A stretch of DNA of 64,000 nucleotides from Adenophora triphylla var. japonica (lineage: Eukaryota; Streptophyta; Magnoliopsida; Asterales; Campanulaceae). Of the stretch, positions 22,701-34,900 are shown one piece after another. A model generated the notes under the pieces. It made no database searches, had not been told where the DNA came from, and saw nothing but the letters and a program-made list of their open reading frames with translations. Made by a program: the position numbers and the translations under genes. The DNA is taken from NCBI GenBank assembly GCA_022495995.1, contig JAFEMH010000528.1, positions 283,501 to 347,500 on the forward strand. Reading direction: 5' to 3'. How positions within the stretch are numbered: position 1 is the first letter of the stretch; the number at the start of each line of letters is the position of its first letter.

Positions 22701-25700
22701 CTAGATTTACAATACCTTCCAAAATAATACAAGCCAAAGGGTAAATAAGGCCTTTAAGTCAGGCAACACCATCTCCCGCCCCAGCCCTTGGCCGCACCCC
22801 TCCCTCCAACTCCACCCACACCCATGCTACTCCCCTCTCCCCCCCTCGGCCACCCTGCCACCCCCTCTCTCCTGAGCCTCACCCCTCCCCTTCCCCTTCC
22901 CCTTCCCCCTCGCCCTCTCCCTTTCTCTTTGCCACATCCACACCTTTCACATTGATGTCAAAAATTTCTTCTTTTGCGAGTTTGACGAGACACATGATCA
23001 TCTCTTTCTCCATTGTAACACTGCTTAGTATTTGTGGAATAGACTGTTTGAAGTGGCTAAAGTATGGGTTAGTGAGTTAGTCCAGAAGACATCTCTTTTT
23101 TTCTTCGGATACAATTCAAAGTCTTTGGATGGAGTGGGGGTGTTTGCAATTCTTTGGTGTCTTTGGATGGAGCGGAACGAAACGGAAGGATCTTTAGAAT
23201 CAAGTATTTACCAACGCATCTCTTGTGGGAAGAAGTGGGGACCCTTCCCCGGACCCTCGTGGTGGAAACCCTTCTCTGGACCCTCGCTACGCGGGAAGCC
23301 TTGTGCACTGGGTTGCTCTTTTTTATTGATGATGGACTTCTTGTCCATCTATTTGTAATCTGTTTTATTAAAATAATATTCTCTTTTTCTTAGAAAAAAG
23401 TAACATACCAATGAGAGGATTTGAAACTCCCATCTTCTGCCTTGGGTAAGGCCCAGAAAGAATTGGAGTGAGATTACTGCAAATCAAACTCCAGCCTCTC
23501 CTGCCCCCACCCAACCCATGGATCAGCTGCCTCACAGGTTTCTAAATCAACAGCAACTTGAAGGCATCACCGAATAGTTCGTGGAAGGGCGCACTGCTGC
23601 TGTTGAACAAGAAGATAATATGACTTAATCACTGACATTTATGTCTTCCAATATATATAGCTCCCCTTTTTCTTTATTTAAGGGGGGGAGGGTAATTTGA
23701 TTTTGAGGGTTCCAGCTAGACGTGGCCGGTTCCAAAAACCGCCGGTTAGCCGGTTTTCAACCGGCGGTTACAAACCTTGAAAACCCCAACCGGAACCGAA
23801 CCGCCTAACCGGCTAGACCGGTTACGGTTTAGGCGGTTCACGGTTTTAACGGTTATCCGGTTAACCTCCGGTTTGACGGTTTGGATATGCTCGGCCGAGT
23901 CCTTGGTGTTGCTCGGCCGAGCAACCCTTTTAGGGTTTAGGGTTTTGAGGGTTGCTCGGCCGAGTCTTTGGTGCTGCTCGGGCGAGCAACCCTTTTAGGG
24001 TTTAGGGGTTGAGGGTTGCTCGGCCGAGTCTTTGGTGTTGCTCGGCCGAGCATATCATTTTTCGCTAATTTTTTAACGGTTTTCGAAAAAGTTAACTTTT
24101 ATTTTTTTTCAATTTTTTTGGATAGATAAGACTATTTTAAACTTAAGTTTACTACATACATTTTTTACAAAAAGGTTTATAAAAAAGTTATGAATTTTTA
24201 AAGAAATGAAAGTTAACGATTTTTTTGAAAAAAGTTAACTTTTAATTTTTTCAATTTTTTGGATAAATAAGACTATTTTAAACTTAAGTTATCTACATAC
24301 ATTTTTTGAAAAAAGGTTTATAAAAAAAGTTATGAATTTTGAAAGAAAGAAAACTTAACTTTTTTTAAAGAAACAAGTATATAAAAGAAAAAAGGGACGG
24401 TACCCTTAAATTTTATTAATCAAAATAAAATTACAAAGAGGGGACAACCAACCTTACCCTTTTATAAATAAGGGGGACATTTAGGAGCCTTTACCTCAAC
24501 CTAACTATTACAATTAATTAAAAATAAATCTAATCTAAAGTCTAAACTAATCTAATTAAAATAAAAATTAATCTAAAACATCATTCATTCATCACTACTT
24601 TCCGTGGAGTCCTCGACATCGTATTGATATCTTGGATCCAATAGATCCTCATCATAAGGCATGTCTTGTTGCCTTTTTTCCGCTCTAACCCAATCGCCAA
24701 GTAAAAGTTGATGTTCCAAGTTTTCACTTGTTAGTTGAGAACGTCTTTCATCCAAAACATTTCCACCAACGCTAAATGCCGATTCAACCGCCACCGTTGA
24801 AGCGGGAGAGGCTAATACTTCTTTAGCAACTATGGAAAGTATAGGATAAATGTCTTTCCTTCTTGACCACCATTGTAAAACATCAAATTCATTTGAATTT
24901 GGATCTTGATTTAATTCAAAGTTTGTAGTGAAATACGTTTCTAACTCCACGGGAAGGTTTGATGATGATGAAGATGAACCTCGAGAAGGACCATATTTTT
25001 TACTATACAAATTTGCAATAAAACTATATGGATCCCCACTAGTAAAACTTGGTTGAGAAGTAGAGGAATCATATTCATGTTGTTGGCTTTGAGAAGTGTT
25101 TCCATATAAGGCATTATACTCATTAAAAAGGTTAATCAAATCATTTTTTGTGTCATTAACAATAATTGACGGAAGTTCATAACTACCGTCACCATCGGGA
25201 TATAATTTCATATAATAATAAGTTATAATGGACTCTAAATCATCTAATTTAACTCGAGGATCTAATAACTTTGCAACCAAGAAAAGAGACGGAATAGTGT
25301 CAAAATATTTAAGCCACTTTTGTCTCATGTTAAAAATGCATTGGTTTAAAATAGGGCAATCTTTTAAATTGTCAAAAATAGTAACAATTGCAATACAATG
25401 ATCTAGCACCAAAACGGAAGTTGGATAATAAACTCCCGAAAAAGCCAAAGTAGCGGTATTAAAAATCTTTAACAATTCACATAAATTAATGCATGCATTC
25501 CAATGATGAGTAAATAGAGGTTCATGATAGCCAACCGACATAAAAAATTGCGTGAGGAGATCTTTATAAGCAAAACCATCGCTTAACATTTTATAGGTGG
25601 AATTCCACCTAGTTGGAACATCGTAAGTAAAATATTTGTCCCAAGACACTTTTACTTCTTAAAAACTTTATCCACTTTTTTGTATTAGAATTTTTTTGAA

Positions 25701-28700
25701 ATAAATTGAAGAGCTCGTCTAATTGGCTTAACATAAGTTTCTAATGCATCTAAACCATCTCTAACACATAAATTAATTATATGACATAAACATCTAATAT
25801 GAAAAAACTTACCCCCAAGTGAGGGTTGACAAACGGTAATTAAATCGGGCAAACTAGCCGTATTAGCACTTGCGTTGTCAAATGAAATAGTAAATATTTT
25901 ATTTAAAATACCATATTCAAGAAAAATCTCAAGCAATTTCGCACAAATATTTTCCGCGGAATGCGGTGGCTCAAAATCTTTGTAAGCAATTAATCTTTTT
26001 GGATTTTCCATGAATTATCTATCCAATGGCAAGTAACGCCCAAATAAGTATTTCTTTGCCAATGATCACTCCAACCATCGGCACAAATTGAAACTTTATT
26101 TTCTAATTTTGATAAAACGCCAATTAAATCTTTTTATATCTTTCAACCACTCTAGTAATATCACGTACGAGATTCGTACGTGGTACTCTCGTGGCGGCGG
26201 GGTTCAAAGAAAGGCGAGCAAAATTTTCATAAAAATCACAATCCGCAAAATTAAAAGGAAGGCCTTTAACGCAAATAAATTTGGCTAGTTCATCCCTATA
26301 AACCCACTTGTCAAATTTAAAAAGGACGGAAGAAGGGGAAGACGAACCTTGTGCACCCGAACCCGAACTACGTTGAAATTGTAATTGAGTTTGCGAAGCG
26401 GAAATGCCAAGTTTCTCGGGATGTTTTGACGCCGAATGCCCGTTGAGCGTCCCATGCCCTCCGCCTCTTTTGAATCCGTAAGTCGCATTACAATAGTTGC
26501 AACATGCTCGAAAATTATAATCATCCTCGGCAATTTTTCTTTTGGTGAAATGGATGGCGAAGGTATCGGATTGCGGCTCTCTTTCTCTGTGGGGTTGTCG
26601 TTGTCCCCGACCCCGACCACCTCCCCTAGCTCGGCTGCCCCTACCACTCCTAGCATTACCACTTTCAATTTCAACTTGTTCTTCTTCCTCATTTTGTTGA
26701 ATATTTGGATTTTGATGATCAAAATCATCGTTGGGGGAGGAAGAATCAACAACGGACTTGCCTAAATTGCTTCTTCTTTGATTTGTAGCCATTTGTATAA
26801 GAGAAAATGAAGTTTGGAAACAAAACGGAGCTTAAAAATGGATGAAAATGGAGAAAAGCACTAATTTCGTTAGAAAACTAACTGAAAATGGAACAATATT
26901 TAACTGAAAATTGGATGAGGGTGAGAGTATATGTGAATATTTGAGAGTAGAAGAGAAAGAGTATAGAGAAATAAGGTGGAAATAAAATGGGAGGAGGAGG
27001 GTGATATTTATAGTTAGTAAATTAGGCAAAAAAAACATTTTTTTTTTAATTTTTGACTGCCCATTAACAAAATTAACGGCTACTTTTTAAAAATAACGGC
27101 TAGTTTTTGAAAAAGTAGCCGTTGAACATGTTACGGCGTTACGCTCGCCGAGCACCTCATATGACTCGGCCGAGCGTAACCTTCAGGTGTTAATAACAAA
27201 CTGGAAGGTTCTGCTCGGCCGAGCAACTCATATGACTCGGCCGAGCAAGTCAAAAACCGGCGGTTAACCGGCGGTTTACCGGTTTTTCAAAAATTTCAAC
27301 CTTAACCGAACCGGCCAATAACCGGTTCCGGTTAGCCGGTTCCGGTTAACCGCCGTTGACCGGTTTTGACCGGTTTTGGCCGGTTTTCAACCTCCCGGTT
27401 GACCGGTTCGGTTTATAAAATGGACACGTCTAGTTCCAGCATGTGGATCTATGTTGATTTGAGCTTTGGTTAACTTTCTCTTGCAAGGAAATTTTATGTT
27501 TTATGAGTTGTCTATGTCTGTGTTTGTGTATTTCTTGATGATTTTGCTCTAATTGAGTGAATATGGACTTGCTTATTTTCTAAGTGGGTTTCAATTTTTA
27601 AGTTAAAAGGTTGATTTTCATTTGGGTATTCAATCAAAGATTTTTTTGGCCTTTTTTTTAATGGAGAGTTGTTCAATAGTAGATGAGTCAATTTGGATAA
27701 GGGGTGGTGTTGCCGGATTCAAAGGATACAAAAGAGAGACAAAGTGGTGGTGGCTAGGAGGGGGGATGGAGGGGTGTAGCAACTGGGTTTGAAGATTAGG
27801 CTTAGGTTTCTTTTTTTATAATTCAAATACTAATATTCAAAGGAAGTAACTAAACTCAGGTGCCACCACCTGAGTTTCCAAGTTTACCCTAAAGAAATAT
27901 CATGTGGGAGGCACATGTCAAACTTAACGAGCTTCCCCTTTAGGTCAACTGCAAAGTGACCATGGAAGGAACAAAAAAATAGTTGCGTGGTAGATTTGGG
28001 AAAAATATTTAAGATGATCAAATTAAAATTGGCCAATAGTTTAATGATTTTTATTTGCCTTTAAATAAATTAATTTCTTCTTTGTCTTTGAGTGTAGTTT
28101 GTGTGTGTGTGTGTGTGTTTCAAAGCAGTAGATTAACATCAAGAAAACACGAGATATGATTATTAAATCCTGATTTTGCTGCAAAATAGTATCCTTACCA
28201 TATAACTGCTGGTTGTTTTATAGGATAAAGAACGACGATAAAATGATTCAGTCGGAGGGTGGTGTGGAGGCTCTTTCTGAAGAAGAACTTCGTGAAGATT
28301 GCAGGGAACGGGGCATGCTTGGTTTACTATCAGTGGAAGAAATGCGTCAGCAGGTTTTCAAGTCAAATGCTCCATTTTCTTTTGCTTTGTTAATTAACTA
28401 TCTCACGGTTGACGTAGATTATGATTTTGAAAGCAGGCTTCACGGAGTTAGTTGTAATTAGTGGGTTCTAACATCATACTTGATCTTCATTGATTCCACC
28501 CATGTTGCCTAGAGTTTAGTTATGGATGTCGGGCGTGGATATGTGCCCAAATAACAGATCTTTATTTCATGCATTTTCTTTTGGGGTTAAACTAGTGTGA
28601 GAGAATCAATGTTCAAAGTTGCCACGTTTTTTATTTTATACAATGTATTGCAAAAAATGATTATTGGGTATGTTTGATGGTAGCAATACCAATGACCGGT

Positions 28701-31700
28701 GTATGGACATATACCCTAATCATAACCTAGTGTAAGATATTGATAGGGTACTTGAAGCATTTTGAAGAGTTGGGTATCATAGGTTTCCACTTATTCCTAG
28801 GTTCTTTGTGTATCATGTGCAGTGGCGAAGCCAAACATTTTTGGGAAGGGGGTCAAGATTGCTTGGGGAAAGAGTTATACTTAAATATATAGAAAATTGG
28901 AATAAAAGGGGGTCAAAATGATATCAAACTATCATAGTACATATTTTACCAAAAATGAGGGGGGGGGGTCAAAATAGACAAAAACAATATTTTGTGTATT
29001 TTTCCAAAATTTATGGGTACTAAAATGACATTTCCTAAAACTCAAGGGGTTGAGTGATCCCCATCTCTTGTGTGTGGCTTCGCCACCGATCATATAGTGC
29101 TCTATACATGTTTGGTTTGCTCTACAAGATAAGTTACCTGGACTCAGTTGAGAGTTCGGGTATGGGTGCTGTGCTGGTATCTGACTCTTCTAAAATGTAA
29201 GAATTGAAGATATACTTGGCTTTCCAGCTGCTGTCACCCATTCCTTTTGCCTGTTTGGTGTTGGAAAGGGTACTTACGAAGTATAGAGGACATAGTCTAA
29301 GCTAGTTTTAAGGTAACAGATACATTGTTAGTGACTCCTGGCTGAAGCAAGCACCAATCATGCTAGATGTTTCATCAGATAGACGATAGAATTGGTGAAA
29401 TCTTATTTAAGCCACCAAACTATTCCACTTTTTTTTAACAGTCCATGCAATCAATTTTTGCCCATTTAGTACAATAGCATTCAAGGGACCTTTTGTAACA
29501 TATTTTTCTGTATCTTTTTTTTATCTGACCCTTGTAGACTTGTAGCCCAGGCCTTCTCTACCCCAAAAGTATACCACAATTCTCCACCATCCATCCATAA
29601 GACCATAACTCGTTAACACCTCTCTCTCTCTCTTCAATTATTGTCAGCATCATCCCAGAAATTTGATCCGACTCACAGTACAATGGATATTTTGTTTTCG
29701 TGCTTCAATTTTGGTCGAAGGAGTAAAAATGAATGCAAACAGAAGAGTCATGATGTCCCTAGAGCTTCCGGCTGTTGTACAGCCCGTAGTTTCTATCTTA
29801 TTTAGCTGATTTTATAATCTACTTCTATAGCGGGATTAATAAAGCCAGTGTTGTAGAATTCCAATGTATACGATTAGCAACGCAATAAAACATGATTTGG
29901 GCTCTTTTTCTATTTCCTTCTGCAAGGTTGATTTAATAGCAGCTAGTGGACCTCAAAATTCTTGAGTTGGATTAATCTTGGTCCATCTAGGTCTTTTTTA
30001 CGGAAACTTGGAAGTATCTTGATACATGCTCAAAGGGACATCGAGCACAAAAGCATGCTGTATCTCATGGCTGTTTCAATTGTTGTCTCTGCGTCCATGA
30101 GTGTAAAAGCGTCAATCCGATTCTGGGGTAGTTTGTGAAGCACCGTGAAGAATAAAGAATTACGCTATATTCCCTCCGTTCCACCTTACGTTACAAAAAT
30201 TTCCTCTTTTGTTGTTCCATTCATTGTTATAATATCCCAAAATGGTAACTTAAACAACAACTATCCACTTACTATTCCCTACCCCACTTTCTCTCGCCTA
30301 CCCCACTATCCACACTCACAACACCTTAATATTATACACTTTTCCTTAATTCCCGTCCCCCCTTTTTGTAAGTTAAGGTGGGATGGAGTTAGTATACTAT
30401 TAACCGAGAAATATTTGCTAGAAAAGGAGGCTATTCCTTATAAAGAAAAATGATAGGAGGTCATCCCCAAAAGGTGAAACCACATAGGTGTTCCACATAT
30501 TTTTTCTGAAGAAAGGAGAAAAATTTCAGGTTCTAGACACTCGCTGACAAGCTGAAAGATTTTCCACATGATTAAAAATTTCAGGGGCTGACTGCGTTAT
30601 GTAGGAAAGGTAGACTTTCAAGTGTTGGCATCACATGACAGCTTACTAAACCTGTGTTATAACAAAGATAGAAATTCAAGCATTGACATCACATGACACC
30701 TTAATTTACCTATAAGAACTTAAAGAAGGTTGGAGCCAGGAACCTAATATTGCTTTGGCAAATGGAGATTATAACTAAATTACTCCTGCTGCATAAACAT
30801 ATTCTCAAAAAGTTGCAAGAGTGGAACTGATATCTTAAACCATCTCCTCCAAACACCCATGTATCTGAAAAATTACTTACTCATCACCCCATTTTGTTTC
30901 TTATATGGTGCTCCATAATGGCTTTTAGTCTAACAGGTTCCATAGTACCCCGTGCCATATTTGTGAAACAAAGATATCCAATGGGAAAACAGATTCATCA
31001 AAGCCTTCAAAGCTGTTTCTTTTGCTCAAGTTTCTCTATTGTTTACTTGAGAAGAAAATCAACTACTTTTTATTCTTTAAGCTCAACACTTAGAGAACAA
31101 CCTTCAGATTGTCTACCCCACCTTTTTGTAATACATCACTGGGTTTAGATTATTATTTCTTGTGTATTGACTATTCTCGTTCTCTTCCATCTTTTTATTG
31201 TGCTGGTTCATAGTGTGTTCTTTTTCATATGGGTTTCTGTGTTTTTGGTGAATAAGTTATGCTATTGGGTATATTATTTGTTAATTTCAAAACTTTAACT
31301 ACAGTTTAAGATTGATGTGATCAGGCAAAGGAAACTGTAATCACTGTGCATACATATTGCATCTCCTAGCTAGTATGATATAAGTGCAACTATTTGTTTT
31401 AATCTTCTAAACTAAGCAAGCTCCTTTGCAGCTTCGTGATTGGCTGGATCTATCTCTCAATCATTCTGTACCATCCTCGTTATTGATTCTTTCCAGGTAA
31501 TTGCCAAGGGCAATTATCCCCCTTCTCTCTCTCTGCCTACTTATTTCAAACATCACCAGTTACCTGGGGCCAATTTTGACTCTTATGGTGTTATGATGTT
31601 GGCAGAGCCTTCACTGTGTCAGGAAAGTTGAAGCCTGAGGAAGTCGTTCGAGCTACATTGTCTTCACTACCAGATGAGGTTGTGGAAACTGTTAGTGTCA

Positions 31701-31871
31701 CAGCTTTGCCATCTGAAGATTCTGTTTCTGAGAGGCAAAGGAAGTTGGAGTTCCTGGAAATGCAGGAGGAACTCATTAAGGTTATTATTTTTTAATATTT
31801 ACATCCTAGCGAGCATTTTAGAATTTGCAGCCTCCCCTTCATTACCCTTCTACTGTGTGAAGGTTCAATCC

Positions 31872-31904
<33 letters not shown>

Positions 31905-34900
31905 AACAGCAAGAGCACACGATTAAGAATCTTCTATCAATAATTAAGACCCCCCCCCACACAGTATTTTCCTTATCTACCCCTTAGTTATAATAATAAT
32001 AGCATGGGTGATTGTGCTCAGTACGCCTTTATATTTGAGTTTCAACGTCTCTTTTTGGCCTCATTTTAAAGCACCACTTTAATTTGCTATTTGTGCATTT
32101 TTTTTAATGAATCCCAGGAGGAGGAAGAGAAAGAGGAGGAAGAACAAGCGAAAATGAAGGAACCTTCAATTAACCAGGAGGATGTTGCTTTGAAAGAGAT
32201 GACTGTTCCAACAGCTAGGGAAGAACAAGCAAGAGCAATAGCTCAGGATAAACAAGAGAATCTGTGTAAACTAAGTGAAGCTTTGGCGGTTTTGGCTTCT
32301 GCATCTGTAAGGACTGAGAAAGATTCTAGCTATTCAGTTGCTGTCAGAAATTATCACCCGGTGTGGTATGTATTTTTCAAAACTGAAATTTTAACCTTTT
32401 TTTATTTCTACCTTGTGCAGTCTGTGAGTAGGGAGCGTGAAGAGTTTCTAAGGCTCGTCAATAAGGAGGTATATTTTTATATTGACTTTTAGTCCTGTGT
32501 TTACTTGCACTTTTCAAGTAGTCGCTTCTACTTTTCCGTGTCTTATGGGACAATTATTTCCATATTTGAATCCTTTTTGGTTTTCTTGCATCAGTCATTT
32601 GTAGTCATAGAAGTCAGGAAATCATTTTAATCATTAAACCATATTACGTTCAATCGTATTGCAATTTGCCAACAGATTGGGCATGAAAAAACAATGCACG
32701 TGTTCAACTGCTGAAGATGCACAACACTTATTCTTTCCAATTATGATGCTATCATGTTCCTTTTAGAATATATTGGCAGTGTCCTTCTCATTGGGTTTTA
32801 TCAAAACTTGCAACAGTGTTCAATGTTGTGAATTGACAATCACTTATTTCTTTTTCTTTCTTTTCTTTTCTTTTCTTTTCTTTCGTCTGTTTATTCTTTA
32901 TTCTTGCTTATGATTGCTAATGGTACTATGGGAACCTGATCCCTTCCCTCCAAATACTGCCTCATCTTATAAGAATGTTGGAGTGTGGCTTATAAAATTT
33001 TCGCCAGTTACTCGTCAATCACCACTTCATTGAAAGTGTGGCCTCTTTGGCTGATAAGTCAAAGACTCTTTGGACTTTGTTATGCGAGGGTTTAACAATA
33101 TTCTGATCTTGGAATGAAAAAGACTGTTGAGTTGGACCTCTTATTTATTCACCGTACTTCATTTCTCTAAATCTATTTCCACCAAAACGAGTACTTATGA
33201 AGTCTAGATTCCTAATTTGCAATAACTACATTTGAATTTGCGCTCCTAGTTTATAGCTCTTTCTTAAGATGCCCTATATATTTTTTATGTTTCCAGATAG
33301 AACTTTACAACACCATGGTGGACAAGGAGGGTACAGAAGGTGAAAAAGAAGCTATGAAGGCGTATAGAGCTGCCCGTGAGGAAGGTGATCAGGACTCTGA
33401 AAAATCCGTAGCGGATGGGGTTTCTTCGGCACTAATAGATAGAGTAAGATGATCCTACCGCTGCTTCAGTTCCTCTGCCTCTATGTCACTACTTCAGAAC
33501 TGATTATTTTTATTGTGCTTTCTACTACAGGTTGATGCTATGCTCCAAAACCTTGAGAAAGAAATTGATGATGTGGATGCAAAGATTGGTGACCGTTGGC
33601 GTGTGCTTGACAAGTAAGTGAATACTTTTATGGCATATAGTTAATTATTGTATGGAATTATGTAGTAGGATCCATGTTGAAGTAGCGACAATAAATTTGG
33701 AGGGCCCTTAGATGCCTCAATAATACAATTATCAGATTGAGACTGGTGATACCCAAGAATGAGCTGCATCCAATGCTCAAATCATACTTAAAAAAGGGAA
33801 GAAAAGGTCAGAAATCCAGCTGCAAATGATATAGGTGGTGATAGAACACAGTCAATACCTTTCCTGTTGTGGTCTACAATATCTCTTTTTTAGACATGGA
33901 TCGGCAGAAAATAAATCCTGAAGATTTTGAAGGCAGTGAACTGATTTCAAATACAATCTGCATTTATTCTTGATTCAAATGGCCGGCTGCAAGTGAAAAT
34001 TATACTATCTAATATCTCATATACACACAAAAGTAGACTTCCGAACTCGAGTAACATATTATATGAAGGCGCCAACAACTAAACCCTAAACCTAAATCAT
34101 CGGTTTTCTGTAGTTATCCCCCTGTTTATATTCGTCACTATGAGCCCTGCAAAGAAATGGCCTAATTCAGATGGAAATTACAGTTTTGATTTGTTAGTTA
34201 TACTAATAATAATTCATGATTTAGTTTCTCTTCCTTTCCTTGCTGACTCTGCCATCCAACTGCTCAATACACGTAACCCATCATAACTTCCAGTCGTATC
34301 CGTCTTTTCAATTTTGTATAGGACCTAAAACATTCTTAATTCGGTTACCACATCCACTTTCGCCACTGTTAGATACCAACTTAGAAACCCTAGCATTTTA
34401 CATTAGTTCTATTTGAAACAGTTGCACCTGTATAACCACCCTCCCTAATCATGCCAAAGTTTGCATCATCACCTCTTGCTCGCCCTTCAATACAATTGAA
34501 TCACCATTGTCGGTCTATGTGAGATCTAAGCCTAGCCAGAAAACTCACTTTCCATTTAATTGCATTTGGTAAAAGCCTTTTTTTTTTGATAGGTAAAGAG
34601 GTATATATAAACAAAAAGCGTCAAAACAGGTGACGCATCCTTTGTGAGAAATATGGCGGGGCAAAAAATTTCAGAAAATCCTTGTCCAAAAGAATTACTT
34701 TTTTATTTGTTTCAGTATTGTAACTGGCTTTATCCAAAATTTTGTTAATGATACATAGAACGATATCTAGGCATATTTGGTATATTTTTTCAATCAAACA
34801 TTTTAGAAAATAATGAAATTGATTTATTAATCTAACCTTTCTTCTTTTTAAAATTTTCCAACAATGGAAGTATATTGAACTAAAACGCCTAGCCAACCAC

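Larger units (their letters stand above)
23717..27432 (-). mobile_element. hAT transposon with intact ends, in LETM1 intron
   Basis: 3716 bp, bounded by short TIRs TAGACGTGGCC / TAGACGTGTCC (one mismatch) and a perfect 8-bp target duplication GTTCCAGC (23709-23716 and 27433-27440), diagnostic of the hAT superfamily. It carries a broken transposase on the minus strand. Outer subterminal zones are dense in CCGGTT-type motifs; inner subterminal zones carry repeated CTCGGCCGAG palindromes. It sits antisense to LETM1. Confidence 0.95.

Noticed and set aside
23922..24008. TTTAGGG telomere-like repeats
   Set aside because: Only about two units at a time, embedded in the hAT subterminal tandem block; not an interstitial telomere.
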